From positions 45,501 to 109,500 of the forward strand of contig CAVEOA010000006.1 of the NCBI GenBank assembly GCA_963617205.1: a DNA stretch of 64,000 nt. Direction: 5' to 3'. Shown one piece after another: positions 33,928-41,218 of the stretch. How positions within the stretch are numbered: position 1 is the first letter of the stretch; each line of letters opens with the position of its first letter. The notes beneath the pieces were generated by a model. It did not search any database. It saw nothing but the letters and a program-made list of their open reading frames with translations, and was not told where the DNA came from. The position numbers and the translations under genes are program-made. The DNA comes from UBA11524 sp963617205 (GTDB lineage: Bacteria > Bacillota > Clostridia > Christensenellales > Aristaeellaceae).

Positions 33928-34773
33928 TCAATCGTGAAATTGCACAGGCACCTGCAGTCGCAGGAACATGCTTCTCTGGTCGCTATCGAACACGTTGAAT
34001 TCTGTCAGCACCTCGCAGATATAATCGCCGCAGATGCGCCAGCCATGCTCCTGACAGGCAGACAGCAGCTTCCTCGCGAATGGAATCTCGTCGTCATAAT
34101 TGTCCAGATAGATGCAGGCAAACATGCCGCTGTCCATGATTTTGACGTCTTGAAACTGCTCACGGTCGCGGTGGTCGGTGAAGACGAACACGTCCTGTGC
34201 GATGAAGCGTCCGGCAAGAAAATCTGCCATGGCGATGGTTGTGCCGGCAGCGTAGGAGTGGATTTGGGAGAAGCCGCGTTCCATCAATGCCGTGCGGAGC
34301 CGGAGAAGCTCGTGCTCATAGCCGCGGATGTCAGCGTCGTAGAAATTATGTTCGCACGGCAGCCCCCAGACGTATCGCCGGTCGATATATTCCAGCGCAA
34401 TCGTGCCTTTTACGGGGGACTTTCGATAGCGCTCCATGCAGGCGATGGCGCGCTCGACTGCCGTATGCCGCGCTCGAAGCTCGCGCATCTGCTGATGAAG
34501 CTGCTCGTTTTTCTCCACGAGAATCGACTCGATCAGCGTGATATCCTCCTTTTGCAGTACGTTTGCGATTTCGGACAGGCTCATGCCGAGCTCCTTCATA
34601 TAGGCAATCATGTCCAGACGGGCATTTTGCGCGATGTCGTAGTACCGATAGCCCGTGTCGGGATCCTTCCAGCGCGGATGCAGCAGACCAAGCTCATCGT
34701 ATAGCCGCAGCGTCGCGACGGTGACGCGGTTCATTTCTGCCATTTTGCCGATGGAAAGCAGATCCTCATGCAT
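33928..34773 (-). CDS. MerR-family regulator with effector-binding domain (BltR/BmrR-like)
   Basis: The 281-residue protein has an N-terminal winged HTH ('LLSIGKMAEMNRVTVATLRL', 'YDELGLLHPRWKDPDTGYRY', residues ~5-45). A dimerising coiled coil (~75-115) and a C-terminal GyrI/BmrR-like ligand-binding domain (~125-281) follow. Start 34773 (MHEDLLSIGK) has AGGAGG 8 bases upstream; an ATG two codons earlier is too close to that site. The same 21-base dyad lies at its own -10 and in the 19-base spacer of the dehydrogenase promoter, pointing to activation of that gene and self-control. The ligand is unknown. Confidence 0.9.
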   Translation of the reverse strand: MHEDLLSIGKMAEMNRVTVATLRLYDELGLLHPRWKDPDTGYRYYDIAQNARLDMIAYMKELGMSLSEIANVLQKEDITLIESILVEKNEQLHQQMRELRARHTAVERAIACMERYRKSPVKGTIALEYIDRRYVWGLPCEHNFYDADIRGYEHELLRLRTALMERGFSQIHSYAAGTTIAMADFLAGRFIAQDVFVFTDHRDREQFQDVKIMDSGMFACIYLDNYDDEIPFARKLLSACQEHGWRICGDYICEVLTEFNVFDSDQRSMFLRLQVPVQFHD

Positions 34774-34790
34774 GGACATGTCCTCCTGAA

Positions 34791-34811
34791 ACTCTCATCT
34801 TAATATAGAGT
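34791..34811 (-). promoter_or_regulatory. MerR operator 2, in the regulator's own promoter
   Basis: ACTCTATATTAAGATGAGAGT (minus strand) shares the 21-base length, ACTCT start and ATGAGAGT end with operator 1. It overlaps the -10 of the regulator's promoter by three bases and otherwise lies downstream of it. Confidence 0.65.
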
Positions 34812-34837
34812 CTAACAGAAGAAAGAGCGGATGTCAA
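34809..34837 (-). promoter_or_regulatory. Promoter of the MerR gene (TTGACA-17-TAGACT)
   Basis: On the minus strand a consensus TTGACA (34832-34837) precedes TAGACT (34809-34814) by 17 bases. The overlapping operator suggests negative autoregulation. Confidence 0.55.
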
Positions 34838-34859
34838 GAAGCTCGATATTGTCGTGTGT

Positions 34860-34875
34860 GACCATGATCATGGTC
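34860..34875. promoter_or_regulatory. Perfect 16-bp palindrome
   Basis: GACCATGATCATGGTC is self-complementary without a spacer. It lies between the MerR promoter and the divergent promoter at 34928. It could be an operator for either gene. Confidence 0.4.
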
Positions 34876-34927
34876 CTGCCGTGCACAATGCGCATACGGT
34901 GTGCTTTCATTGAGTGACATCCTGCAT

Positions 34928-34956
34928 TTGCGTCCGTCGGAAAAGTATGCTATAAT
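34928..34956 (+). promoter_or_regulatory. Promoter of the pyruvyl-transferase-like gene (TTGCGT-17-TATAAT)
   Basis: TTGCGT (34928-34933) and TATAAT (34951-34956) are 17 bases apart. Because transcription starts near 34963, in-frame start codons upstream of that point can be excluded. Confidence 0.65.
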
Positions 34957-34990
34957 CGGAAGGAAGAATAACGATCACGAGGTGAGATGC

Positions 34991-36076
34991 TTGATCAGCA
35001 TCGGGCTGATGACCTTCCTGCATAACGATAATTATGGCTCCATTCTCCAGGCATACGCGCTCCAGCAGACGCTGTGTAATCTTGGTTTCAATGCGGAGCA
35101 CATCGACTATTGTCCGTCAAAAGCGGAAAAAATCCGGAATCTGCTTGCCAGCGGCAATTCGCCGCGCCTGATTCTCGATGGCATGCGCAAGCGCAGCGCC
35201 GCTCAGGGACTGACATGCGGCTTCGATGAATTCAGGCGGACACAGCTGCACTTGTCGCCGCTCTGCGAAAACCATCGCGCACTGACTGCTCAGGCAGAAA
35301 AATATGACGTGCTAATGTGCGGCTCAGACCAGATTTGGTCGCCGACATGGCTGAATCCGGCGTATTTTCTCGATTTCACGGATAAGCCGAAGGTTGCCTA
35401 CGCGCCCTCGCTGGGCGTTTCTGCGATTGACAGCGCTGCCAAAAGGCGCAGGATTGCCACGCTGACGAAAGCCTTCTCTGCCTTGTCTGTCCGCGAGGAG
35501 GAGGGGGCTGCGCTGCTGCAGGAAATCATTGGACAGAAGCCGCCTGTCATGCCAGATCCTGTGCTGCTGCTTCCGCGTCAGGCGTGGCTGATGCTTGCAG
35601 GGGAGCCGCCAAAGCGCCACGAGGCGATTGGCTTTTTTCTCGGCGATCGTCCTGATTACATGGATCAGGTGCGTCAGCAGAGCGAGCAGCTCGGACTGCC
35701 TGTCCGCCTGATTCCGCGAACTGCCGCAGCGCTTCAGGCAGATTATCCGCAGGAACGCAATGTGTCACCCGTTAAGTGGCTGAACCTGCTTGCCGGCGCA
35801 GAGCTTGTCGTGACGGACAGCTTTCATGCCGCTGCATTCTCGCTTTTGCTGCACACGCCCTGTCTGATTCTCCGGCGCGACCGCGATGGCGATCCGCTCA
35901 GCCGCAACAGCCGCATTGACCAGCTTTGCCGCTCACTTTGCATCACGGATCCGCTTCATCCTGACTTTGATGCGGTCGATGCGCAGCTTGCCATTCGCCG
36001 CGAAGACGGATTGCAATACCTGCGCGATGCTGTCAATCAAGCAGCCGCGTCAGCGATTCCGGCAAAGACGAGGTAA
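34991..36076 (+). CDS. Polysaccharide pyruvyl transferase-family protein (CsaB-like fold)
   Basis: The protein has 361 residues from a TTG at 34991, preceded by GAGGTGAG and downstream of the promoter at 34928-34956. 'IGLMTFLHNDNYGSILQAYA' at the N-terminus, 'YDVLMCGSDQIWSPTWLNPA' and 'AGAELVVTDSFHAAAFSLLL' are family signatures. These enzymes add ketal-linked pyruvate to surface glycans using phosphoenolpyruvate. Many family members remain uncharacterised, so the substrate is open. Its 3' end overlaps the convergent rluA-type gene by 44 bases. Confidence 0.85.
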   Translation: MISIGLMTFLHNDNYGSILQAYALQQTLCNLGFNAEHIDYCPSKAEKIRNLLASGNSPRLILDGMRKRSAAQGLTCGFDEFRRTQLHLSPLCENHRALTAQAEKYDVLMCGSDQIWSPTWLNPAYFLDFTDKPKVAYAPSLGVSAIDSAAKRRRIATLTKAFSALSVREEEGAALLQEIIGQKPPVMPDPVLLLPRQAWLMLAGEPPKRHEAIGFFLGDRPDYMDQVRQQSEQLGLPVRLIPRTAAALQADYPQERNVSPVKWLNLLAGAELVVTDSFHAAAFSLLLHTPCLILRRDRDGDPLSRNSRIDQLCRSLCITDPLHPDFDAVDAQLAIRREDGLQYLRDAVNQAAASAIPAKTR

Positions 36077-36905
36077 GGGACAGACGATGCCCGGTCAGCG
36101 GATGCGTCAGGCAAATTCCAGCGGAATGCAGCGCGAACCTTCCGGGCAACTCCGGCAGCTCCGTCCCGTACAGGAAATCCCCTGCAACCGGACAGCCAAG
36201 ATACGCCATGTGAACGCGGATTTGGTGCGTGCGTCCCGTTTCGAGCGTCAATTCTAGCAGCGACCGCTTTTTTCCGCGTGACAGCATCCGATAATGCGTC
36301 ACGGAGGGCTTGCCGTCGGGCGACACAGTGCGCTTGATGCTTGCCGCGTTTTCCTTCGCGATGGGCGCGTTGACGATGCCCTCATCCTCCGGCAGATGCC
36401 CTTCTACCACCGCCTGATACGTCCTGACAAAATCGGGCGTGTGGAGCAGCGTTTGCAGCCGATGCTGCATGTACGCATCCTTTGCCACGGCCATCAGTCC
36501 GCTCGTGCCCTTGTCCAGCCGGTTGACCGGTCGATACACAAAATCCGCAGGACAGCCCAAATGGGCATACAGCGCATTTTCCAGCGAATCATCCGGATGC
36601 TGTACGCCGGATTGGCTTGCCAGCGGCGCAGGCTTGTCAATCACATACAGGTGCTCATCCTCATAGACGATGTTCAGCGGCAGATGGTACGGCTTCAGCT
36701 GATAAACCGGCTGATTGTCCCTGAAGGCAATGACCAGCGTCTGTCCTGCACGGACGAGCTCGTTTACAGCGGCAATTTGCCCGTCAAGCGTAATTCGTCC
36801 ATCCCATTTGGCGGACTTTACCGCTGTGCTGCTTACGCCCATGCACTGCCGAAGGACGCTCTGCACCCGCATGCCGTCCTCCTGCGGCAATATCACATGT
36901 TCCAA
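36033..36905 (-). CDS. RluA-family pseudouridine synthase
   Basis: The 290-residue protein has an N-terminal S4-like segment ('GMRVQSVLRQCMGVSSTAVK'). The catalytic domain carries 'YRPVNRLDKGTSGLMAVAKD', with the nucleophilic Asp in RLDKGTSG, and 'LELTLETGRTHQIRVHMAYL'. It converts uridines to pseudouridine in rRNA or tRNA; the exact site cannot be told. The start is uncertain: TTG 36905 has AGGGGTG upstream, and GTG 36914 is the alternative. The open frame continues antisense through birA but that part is not coding. Starts of this gene and birA are only 30 bases apart, back to back. Confidence 0.9.
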   Translation of the reverse strand: MEHVILPQEDGMRVQSVLRQCMGVSSTAVKSAKWDGRITLDGQIAAVNELVRAGQTLVIAFRDNQPVYQLKPYHLPLNIVYEDEHLYVIDKPAPLASQSGVQHPDDSLENALYAHLGCPADFVYRPVNRLDKGTSGLMAVAKDAYMQHRLQTLLHTPDFVRTYQAVVEGHLPEDEGIVNAPIAKENAASIKRTVSPDGKPSVTHYRMLSRGKKRSLLELTLETGRTHQIRVHMAYLGCPVAGDFLYGTELPELPGRFALHSAGICLTHPLTGHRLSLTSSLPESLTRLLD

Positions 36906-36935
36906 CTGATTCACCCCTGATTTGGAGATGATTAT

Positions 36936-37904
36936 ATGAATGGCATTCTCGAAATGCTTGCCGGCGGCGATTATGTGTCCGGCGAAAAAATCAGCCATGA
37001 GCTGGGCGTCAGCCGCGCCGCCGTATGGAAGCGCATTGAGCTGCTCCGCGAAGAAGGCTGGCAGATTGAGTCCGGCGGCAAGCGCGGTTATCGCCTTCTG
37101 GCGGATGATAGCGTGAATCCTGTCTTCTGGCAGAACCAGCTGACAACGCGCGAACTCGGTCGCGGCGAAAACTGCTACCAGCCCACGCTCGAATCCACCA
37201 ACACGACGCTCAAACAGATGGCGGTTCACGGTGCGCCGAACGGCAGCCTTTGCGTATGCGACTGTCAAACCGGCGGCAAGGGTCGCTTGGGCCGCGCCTG
37301 GGTTGTGCCGTCCGGAAAAGGGCTGCTGCTGAGCGTACTGCTCCGTCCAAAGCTGCTTCCGCGCCAGGCGCCGCTGATTACGCTCGCCGCCGCCATCGCC
37401 ATGACGCGCGCCGTGCAGGAAACAACCTCGCTCGACGTGCGCATCAAGTGGCCGAATGATATCGTCTGCAACGGCAAGAAAATCTGCGGCATTCTGCTGG
37501 AAATCAGTGCCGACCCCGACCAGATCGAATATGTCGTTGTCGGTACAGGGCTGAATGTCCGCTGCGATTCCTATCCTCCGGAGCTTGCCGACAAGGCCGG
37601 TGCAATCGAGGAGTTCGTTTCGCCGCCGCTTCGCCGCGATGTGCTGACGCACTACCTCCGTGCGCTGGAGGACATCATCAGCTTGCTGGAAAAGGAAGGC
37701 TTTGCGGGGATTCAGGCGGAATACCGCCGCTGCTCGAGCACGCTGGGCAGCGCCGTGCGTGTCATTGGCACGGACAGCGAGTTCACCGGCGTTGCAGAGG
37801 ATCTCGATGAGACGGGCGCACTGCTTGTCAGGATGGAGGACGGAACGCTTCGGCGCGTGCTGTCCGGCGATGTGTCCGTTCGGGGGCTGATGGGCTATGT
37901 CTGA
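36936..37904 (+). CDS. birA: Biotin-protein ligase / biotin operon repressor (bifunctional)
   Basis: The 322-residue protein has an N-terminal winged HTH ('GEKISHELGVSRAAVWKRIE', residues ~18-40). The ligase domain carries 'GGKGRLGRAWVVPSGKGLLL' (biotinyl-AMP loop), 'KWPNDIVCNGKKICGILLE' and a C-terminal SH3-like domain. It attaches biotin to carboxylase carrier proteins and, through the HTH, should repress biotin genes. TTTGGAG lies 8 bases before the ATG. It overlaps acpS by 8 bases, linking two enzymes that modify carrier proteins. Confidence 0.95.
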   Translation: MNGILEMLAGGDYVSGEKISHELGVSRAAVWKRIELLREEGWQIESGGKRGYRLLADDSVNPVFWQNQLTTRELGRGENCYQPTLESTNTTLKQMAVHGAPNGSLCVCDCQTGGKGRLGRAWVVPSGKGLLLSVLLRPKLLPRQAPLITLAAAIAMTRAVQETTSLDVRIKWPNDIVCNGKKICGILLEISADPDQIEYVVVGTGLNVRCDSYPPELADKAGAIEEFVSPPLRRDVLTHYLRALEDIISLLEKEGFAGIQAEYRRCSSTLGSAVRVIGTDSEFTGVAEDLDETGALLVRMEDGTLRRVLSGDVSVRGLMGYV

Positions 37905-38256
37905 CATCATGGGACTCGGGCTGGACGTATGCGGCGTCGACCGGATGCAGAAGCTGGTCAGCAACGAGCGCTTTCTCTCGCGGTATTTCTGTCCCGATGA
38001 AATTGCGTATATCCATAGCCGCGGTGCGCAAAGTGCCGAAACGCTTGCCGGATTGTTTGCCGCGAAGGAAGCCACCCTGAAGGCGCTCGGCTGTGGGCTG
38101 TCCCTGCCGCTGACAGACATTGAAATCACCCACAGCGAATCGGGTCAGCCGCGCATTCAGACGTACGGAAAGGCTGCCGAGTACGGCGGATTTTTTCTGC
38201 TGTCCATCGCGCATGATGCCGGCGTCGCTGCTGCATCGGTTGTATGGCTGAAATGA
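37897..38256 (+). CDS. acpS: Holo-[acyl-carrier-protein] synthase
   Basis: The 119-residue enzyme transfers 4'-phosphopantetheine from CoA to apo-ACP. 'GLGLDVCGVDRM' carries the metal-binding Asp and 'AGLFAAKEATLKALGCGL' the second motif with the catalytic Glu. The C-terminal 'FLLSIAHDAGVAAASVVW' is standard. The start lies inside the end of birA (8-base overlap). A strong terminator follows. Confidence 0.94.
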   Translation: MSDIMGLGLDVCGVDRMQKLVSNERFLSRYFCPDEIAYIHSRGAQSAETLAGLFAAKEATLKALGCGLSLPLTDIEITHSESGQPRIQTYGKAAEYGGFFLLSIAHDAGVAAASVVWLK

Positions 38257-38264
38257 ATAGAATG

Positions 38265-38302
38265 CCCTGCGGATATGCGTACTGCCTTCCGCAGGGTTTT
38301 TT
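38265..38302 (+). terminator. Terminator of birA-acpS
   Basis: A perfect 8-bp GC-rich stem (CCCTGCGG / CCGCAGGG) with a 16-base loop is followed by six Ts. Confidence 0.85.
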
Positions 38303-38308
38303 ATGCTT

Positions 38309-38650
38309 TTATGCCTTCAGCCACGCTTCCCATACATCAGGCTGATAGCCGATTGTACACTGATTGCCGTTGCGGACAATCGGCGACTTCAGCAGACACG
38401 GGTTTTCACGGATTGCGTCCATTATCATGCTGTCGATATTGCAATAGCATGCCGGATGCTCCTTCACGCGCTTGTCATCCTTGTCCAGCAGTCCCTGCAG
38501 GCCGATGCCCTTCGCCATGGTTTGCAGCTCGCGATCGCCCAGCTTGTGTTTCTTGAGGTCCATTACCTGCACGGGAATCCGCCGCTCCTTAAAGAAACGC
38601 TCCGCTTTCTGTGCGTCAAAATTCTTCTTGCTTACATACAGCTGAATCAT
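38309..38650 (-). CDS. ArsC/Spx-like thioredoxin-fold protein lacking the N-terminal cysteine
   Basis: The 113-residue protein matches the arsenate-reductase-like (ArsC/YffB/Spx) fold: 'KAERFFKERRIPVQVMDLKK', 'ENPCLLKSPIVRNGNQCTIG' and the ending 'PDVWEAWLKA'. The active-site loop reads 'MIQLYVSKKNFDAQKAERFF', without the Cys that family members carry there, so classical thiol chemistry is unlikely. The start at 38650 has GGAGG upstream and lies 2 bases after the dnaC-like stop, so it is part of the helicase-loader operon. It might bind a partner as Spx does. Confidence 0.8.
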   Translation of the reverse strand: MIQLYVSKKNFDAQKAERFFKERRIPVQVMDLKKHKLGDRELQTMAKGIGLQGLLDKDDKRVKEHPACYCNIDSMIMDAIRENPCLLKSPIVRNGNQCTIGYQPDVWEAWLKA

Positions 38651-38652
38651 GC

Positions 38653-39615
38653 TTATCGCCTCCGCACATCGTCGCCCAGGAACTGCAGGAGCCTGCATTG
38701 TCTGCCGTCGAGCAGCCGTGAGGTCACGCGTTCCGTATAACGCCGGCGCAGCTCCTCTTCATTGAGGTTCGTGCTGATGATGGTTCCCTTCGAGCAAAGC
38801 TGCCGTTCGTTGATGAGGTTGAACCACTGCACAATCGTGATGTTCTCCATCAGCGGTTCGCTGCCCATGTCGTCAATCATCAGCACATCGGTGTCCATGA
38901 GGGCATCCATGTCCTCCTGCTTGCCGGAGAAGTATGCCTTGCGCGCCGTATCGAGGAAGCGGTATGCGCTCAGCAGCATCACGTTATAGCCGCGTTCCAG
39001 CAGCCGTTTCGCCATCGCGTGCATCAGGTACGTTTTGCCAAGCCCGCTCTGCCCCATCAGCAGCAGGTCATGCGTTGCGGCGTTCGGGTAATTTTCCGCG
39101 TACTGCTCGCACTGGTGGCGCAGCATATCCATGAGCTGCCGCTGACTGTACTTCTTTCCGGGCAGCGGCTGGTCGGAAAAGACGCTCAGGTCAAATTCGG
39201 CAAACGACTGCTCCTTTTGCTCGCTCAGTCCGACCGCGCTGTACAGCTTGGTATAAAACGCGGTGCGCATACAGGGGCACATGTCACGGATTGCCTCTCC
39301 GACATAGCCGGTATCGCGGCATTGGCTGCAGCGGTAGACAGGCTCCAGATAATCGGCAGGATAGCCGTTTTCCTTGAGCAGCGACGCAATCCGCCGGTTC
39401 ATAACGTCCATGCGCTCGGGCAGATTGACCGTCTGCGTGCCGTCCAGTACGCTGCGCACGCCGTCAAAAATCATTCGCTGACGTTCCTCGAGGCATTTGC
39501 CAAGCTCCGGGCACTTTCCGACTGCCTCATTGCGGCGGCGCTGCTCCTCTTGCGCGTCCTTCTGACGTTGCTGCTCGTATTCCAGCAGCAGCTCCTGGAT
39601 AATTTTCTTACGCAT
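38653..39615 (-). CDS. DnaC/DnaI-family helicase loader (AAA+ ATPase)
   Basis: The 320-residue protein has a DnaI-like N-terminal part with a zinc site ('YRCSQCRDTGYVGEAIRDMC' then PCM). The AAA+ core carries Walker A 'LLMGQSGLGKTYLMHAMAKR', Walker B 'VLMIDDMGSEPL', and 'STNLNEEELRRRYTERVTSR' near the arginine finger. It should load the replicative helicase DnaB/DnaC onto DNA. Its start overlaps the end of the DnaD-like gene by 8 bases, so the two loader components are translationally coupled. Confidence 0.92.
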   Translation of the reverse strand: MRKKIIQELLLEYEQQRQKDAQEEQRRRNEAVGKCPELGKCLEERQRMIFDGVRSVLDGTQTVNLPERMDVMNRRIASLLKENGYPADYLEPVYRCSQCRDTGYVGEAIRDMCPCMRTAFYTKLYSAVGLSEQKEQSFAEFDLSVFSDQPLPGKKYSQRQLMDMLRHQCEQYAENYPNAATHDLLLMGQSGLGKTYLMHAMAKRLLERGYNVMLLSAYRFLDTARKAYFSGKQEDMDALMDTDVLMIDDMGSEPLMENITIVQWFNLINERQLCSKGTIISTNLNEEELRRRYTERVTSRLLDGRQCRLLQFLGDDVRRR

Positions 39616-41113
39616 GGTTTTCCTCCTGCCACTGTGCCATCATCTCATCGAGCCCATTGTCCGACGGCGTATAGGTGCGCTGCGTATACTGCTGCTCGCC
39701 GACCACCTTCGTCTGCCGGGCAGCGTTCTTGTCTGTTCCACCTGTTTTCTGCTGATTCTGGTGGCTTTGATGCTCTGCTTTTGCCGCTTCCATCGTCACG
39801 ATGCCTTTCTGATGGAAGCTTTCGAGCAGCTTGTCCAGATAGGCAATCGGCTTTTCCTTGCCTGCCGCCCACGGTGCACAGCCAAGCACGAAGGTTGCCG
39901 ACAGCTGCCATGTTTCCAGCCACTTCGTCAGCAACCGGCGGTCACTGGCGTTGGGCGAGGCCTTTTCATCCAGCATTGCTTGATACAGTGTCATAAGAAA
40001 TGCGTTCTGATCGTCAATATTCCGCATGTATTTTTCGATTTCCGGCAGCGTCTTCAGCCCGCCCTTCTGCCAATTCATCAGCGTCTGCAAGACATCCTGC
40101 GGCGTATTTCTGCCGTTCTTGGCGCATTCGGTGGCGGCGAATAGAATGACCGCGTCCGGATAGAGCGCCTGATAGCTTCGGTACAGGCTCAAGGTCGACT
40201 CGTTTACCGTCAGCGAACGGTTGCCCAGCGCGGCAAGCATCCGCTTGAGCGGAGCGGCAGCGGCGTCATTCTCGCTGAAGTCACGCGCAACATCCTTCTC
40301 GGTGGATGCCTCCTTCTCATGCAGTCGTCTCAGGATGCCGTCAATGTAGGCGAATGTGGGGTTGATGCTCTTGACGGACTCATCGCATGCCTTCAGGATG
40401 CCATCGGGCGTGAAATGCCACTCAAGCAGCCATTTGCGGTACATTTCCTGCTCCGGTGCGGTCGGATTGCGCCGTTGACCGAGCTTTCGCAGAACGCTTC
40501 TCGTGCCGTCCCACACCTTCTGCTCGCGCCCGAAAACCTCCTTGGCATCCTCCGGCGTCGTGATTTTCTCTTCCGCCAGCGTTGTCGCCAGCTTTTCCGC
40601 TGTCTTCATGGATACGTTCTTGCCGTGCAGCTTCACAAGGTGCTTCATCATGGCAATGACGACATCAGCCGGAATGTGCATGTCCTCCACCCACTCATAG
40701 CACTGGCTGATTTCCTTGCCGTGCAGCCGGCGGTCATTGTCGAACACGCCGTAGAGCGCCTCGGCAAACGCTTCATATTCAGGGTCAGTCGTCACCTGCG
40801 CGCCGAGCAGACTGACCTGATTTGCGTTCAAATACCGATACTGCGGCGGATTGTCCGCCACGCGCTGCACAAGCCCCTTGCGTTCCCAATAGCGGTAGGC
40901 GGAACGAACCTCCTCCTCCGACAGGTTCAGGAGACGCGAGAGCTTTTCGATGCTGCTGTCCGCCTCCTGATGGTAGCACATCATCAGCCCATACACATAC
41001 ACGCGCACCGCATCGCCCGGCGCACTCGGCAGATAATTCAATATGAACTGATTCGCCAACGGCATCACATCAAACAGCGCATACGGCTCATCAAAGGAAA
41101 ACATTGCCATCAT
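39608..41113 (-). CDS. DnaD/DnaB-type primosomal protein with repeated DnaB_2 domains
   Basis: The 501-residue protein has an N-terminal winged helix ('SIEKLSRLLNLSEEEVRSAY', residues ~54-85). Repeated helical modules follow: ~115-185, 207-268 ('FAYIDGILRRLHEKE') and 375-440 ('IAYLDKLLESFHQKGI'). The last two have the YxxxIL/LL motif of DnaB_2/DnaD domains that bind ssDNA. A Gln/Asn/Lys-rich tail completes it. It likely acts in primosome assembly with the adjacent DnaI-type loader. The ATG at 41113 has GGGGGATTGGG close upstream; ATG 41104 is an alternative. Confidence 0.88.
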   Translation of the reverse strand: MMAMFSFDEPYALFDVMPLANQFILNYLPSAPGDAVRVYVYGLMMCYHQEADSSIEKLSRLLNLSEEEVRSAYRYWERKGLVQRVADNPPQYRYLNANQVSLLGAQVTTDPEYEAFAEALYGVFDNDRRLHGKEISQCYEWVEDMHIPADVVIAMMKHLVKLHGKNVSMKTAEKLATTLAEEKITTPEDAKEVFGREQKVWDGTRSVLRKLGQRRNPTAPEQEMYRKWLLEWHFTPDGILKACDESVKSINPTFAYIDGILRRLHEKEASTEKDVARDFSENDAAAAPLKRMLAALGNRSLTVNESTLSLYRSYQALYPDAVILFAATECAKNGRNTPQDVLQTLMNWQKGGLKTLPEIEKYMRNIDDQNAFLMTLYQAMLDEKASPNASDRRLLTKWLETWQLSATFVLGCAPWAAGKEKPIAYLDKLLESFHQKGIVTMEAAKAEHQSHQNQQKTGGTDKNAARQTKVVGEQQYTQRTYTPSDNGLDEMMAQWQEENHA

Positions 41114-41143
41114 CCCAATCCCCCGTCTATTCCAATCCTACTT

Positions 41144-41172
41144 ATTATATCATGCTTGCCCGACTGCGTCAA
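41144..41172 (-). promoter_or_regulatory. Promoter of the dnaD-dnaC-arsC-like operon (TTGACG-17-TATAAT)
   Basis: On the minus strand TTGACG (41167-41172) and TATAAT (41144-41149) are 17 bases apart, 31 bases before the start. It overlaps the divergent promoter at 41156-41184. Confidence 0.75.
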
Positions 41173-41184
41173 ATGTGATACAAT
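41156..41184 (+). promoter_or_regulatory. Promoter of the topoisomerase III gene (TTGCCC-17-TACAAT)
   Basis: TTGCCC (41156-41161) and TACAAT (41179-41184) are 17 bases apart, 35 bases before the ATG. It shares 17 base pairs with the promoter on the opposite strand. Confidence 0.65.
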
Positions 41185-41218
41185 AATCTGACTGAACATC
41201 GCATGGAGGAGGACAAGC

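Noticed and set aside
36906..38129. Upstream extension of the RluA-type gene antisense to birA and acpS
   Set aside because: The extension has no pseudouridine-synthase sequence and lies opposite two well-supported genes. The real protein starts at the S4-like segment.
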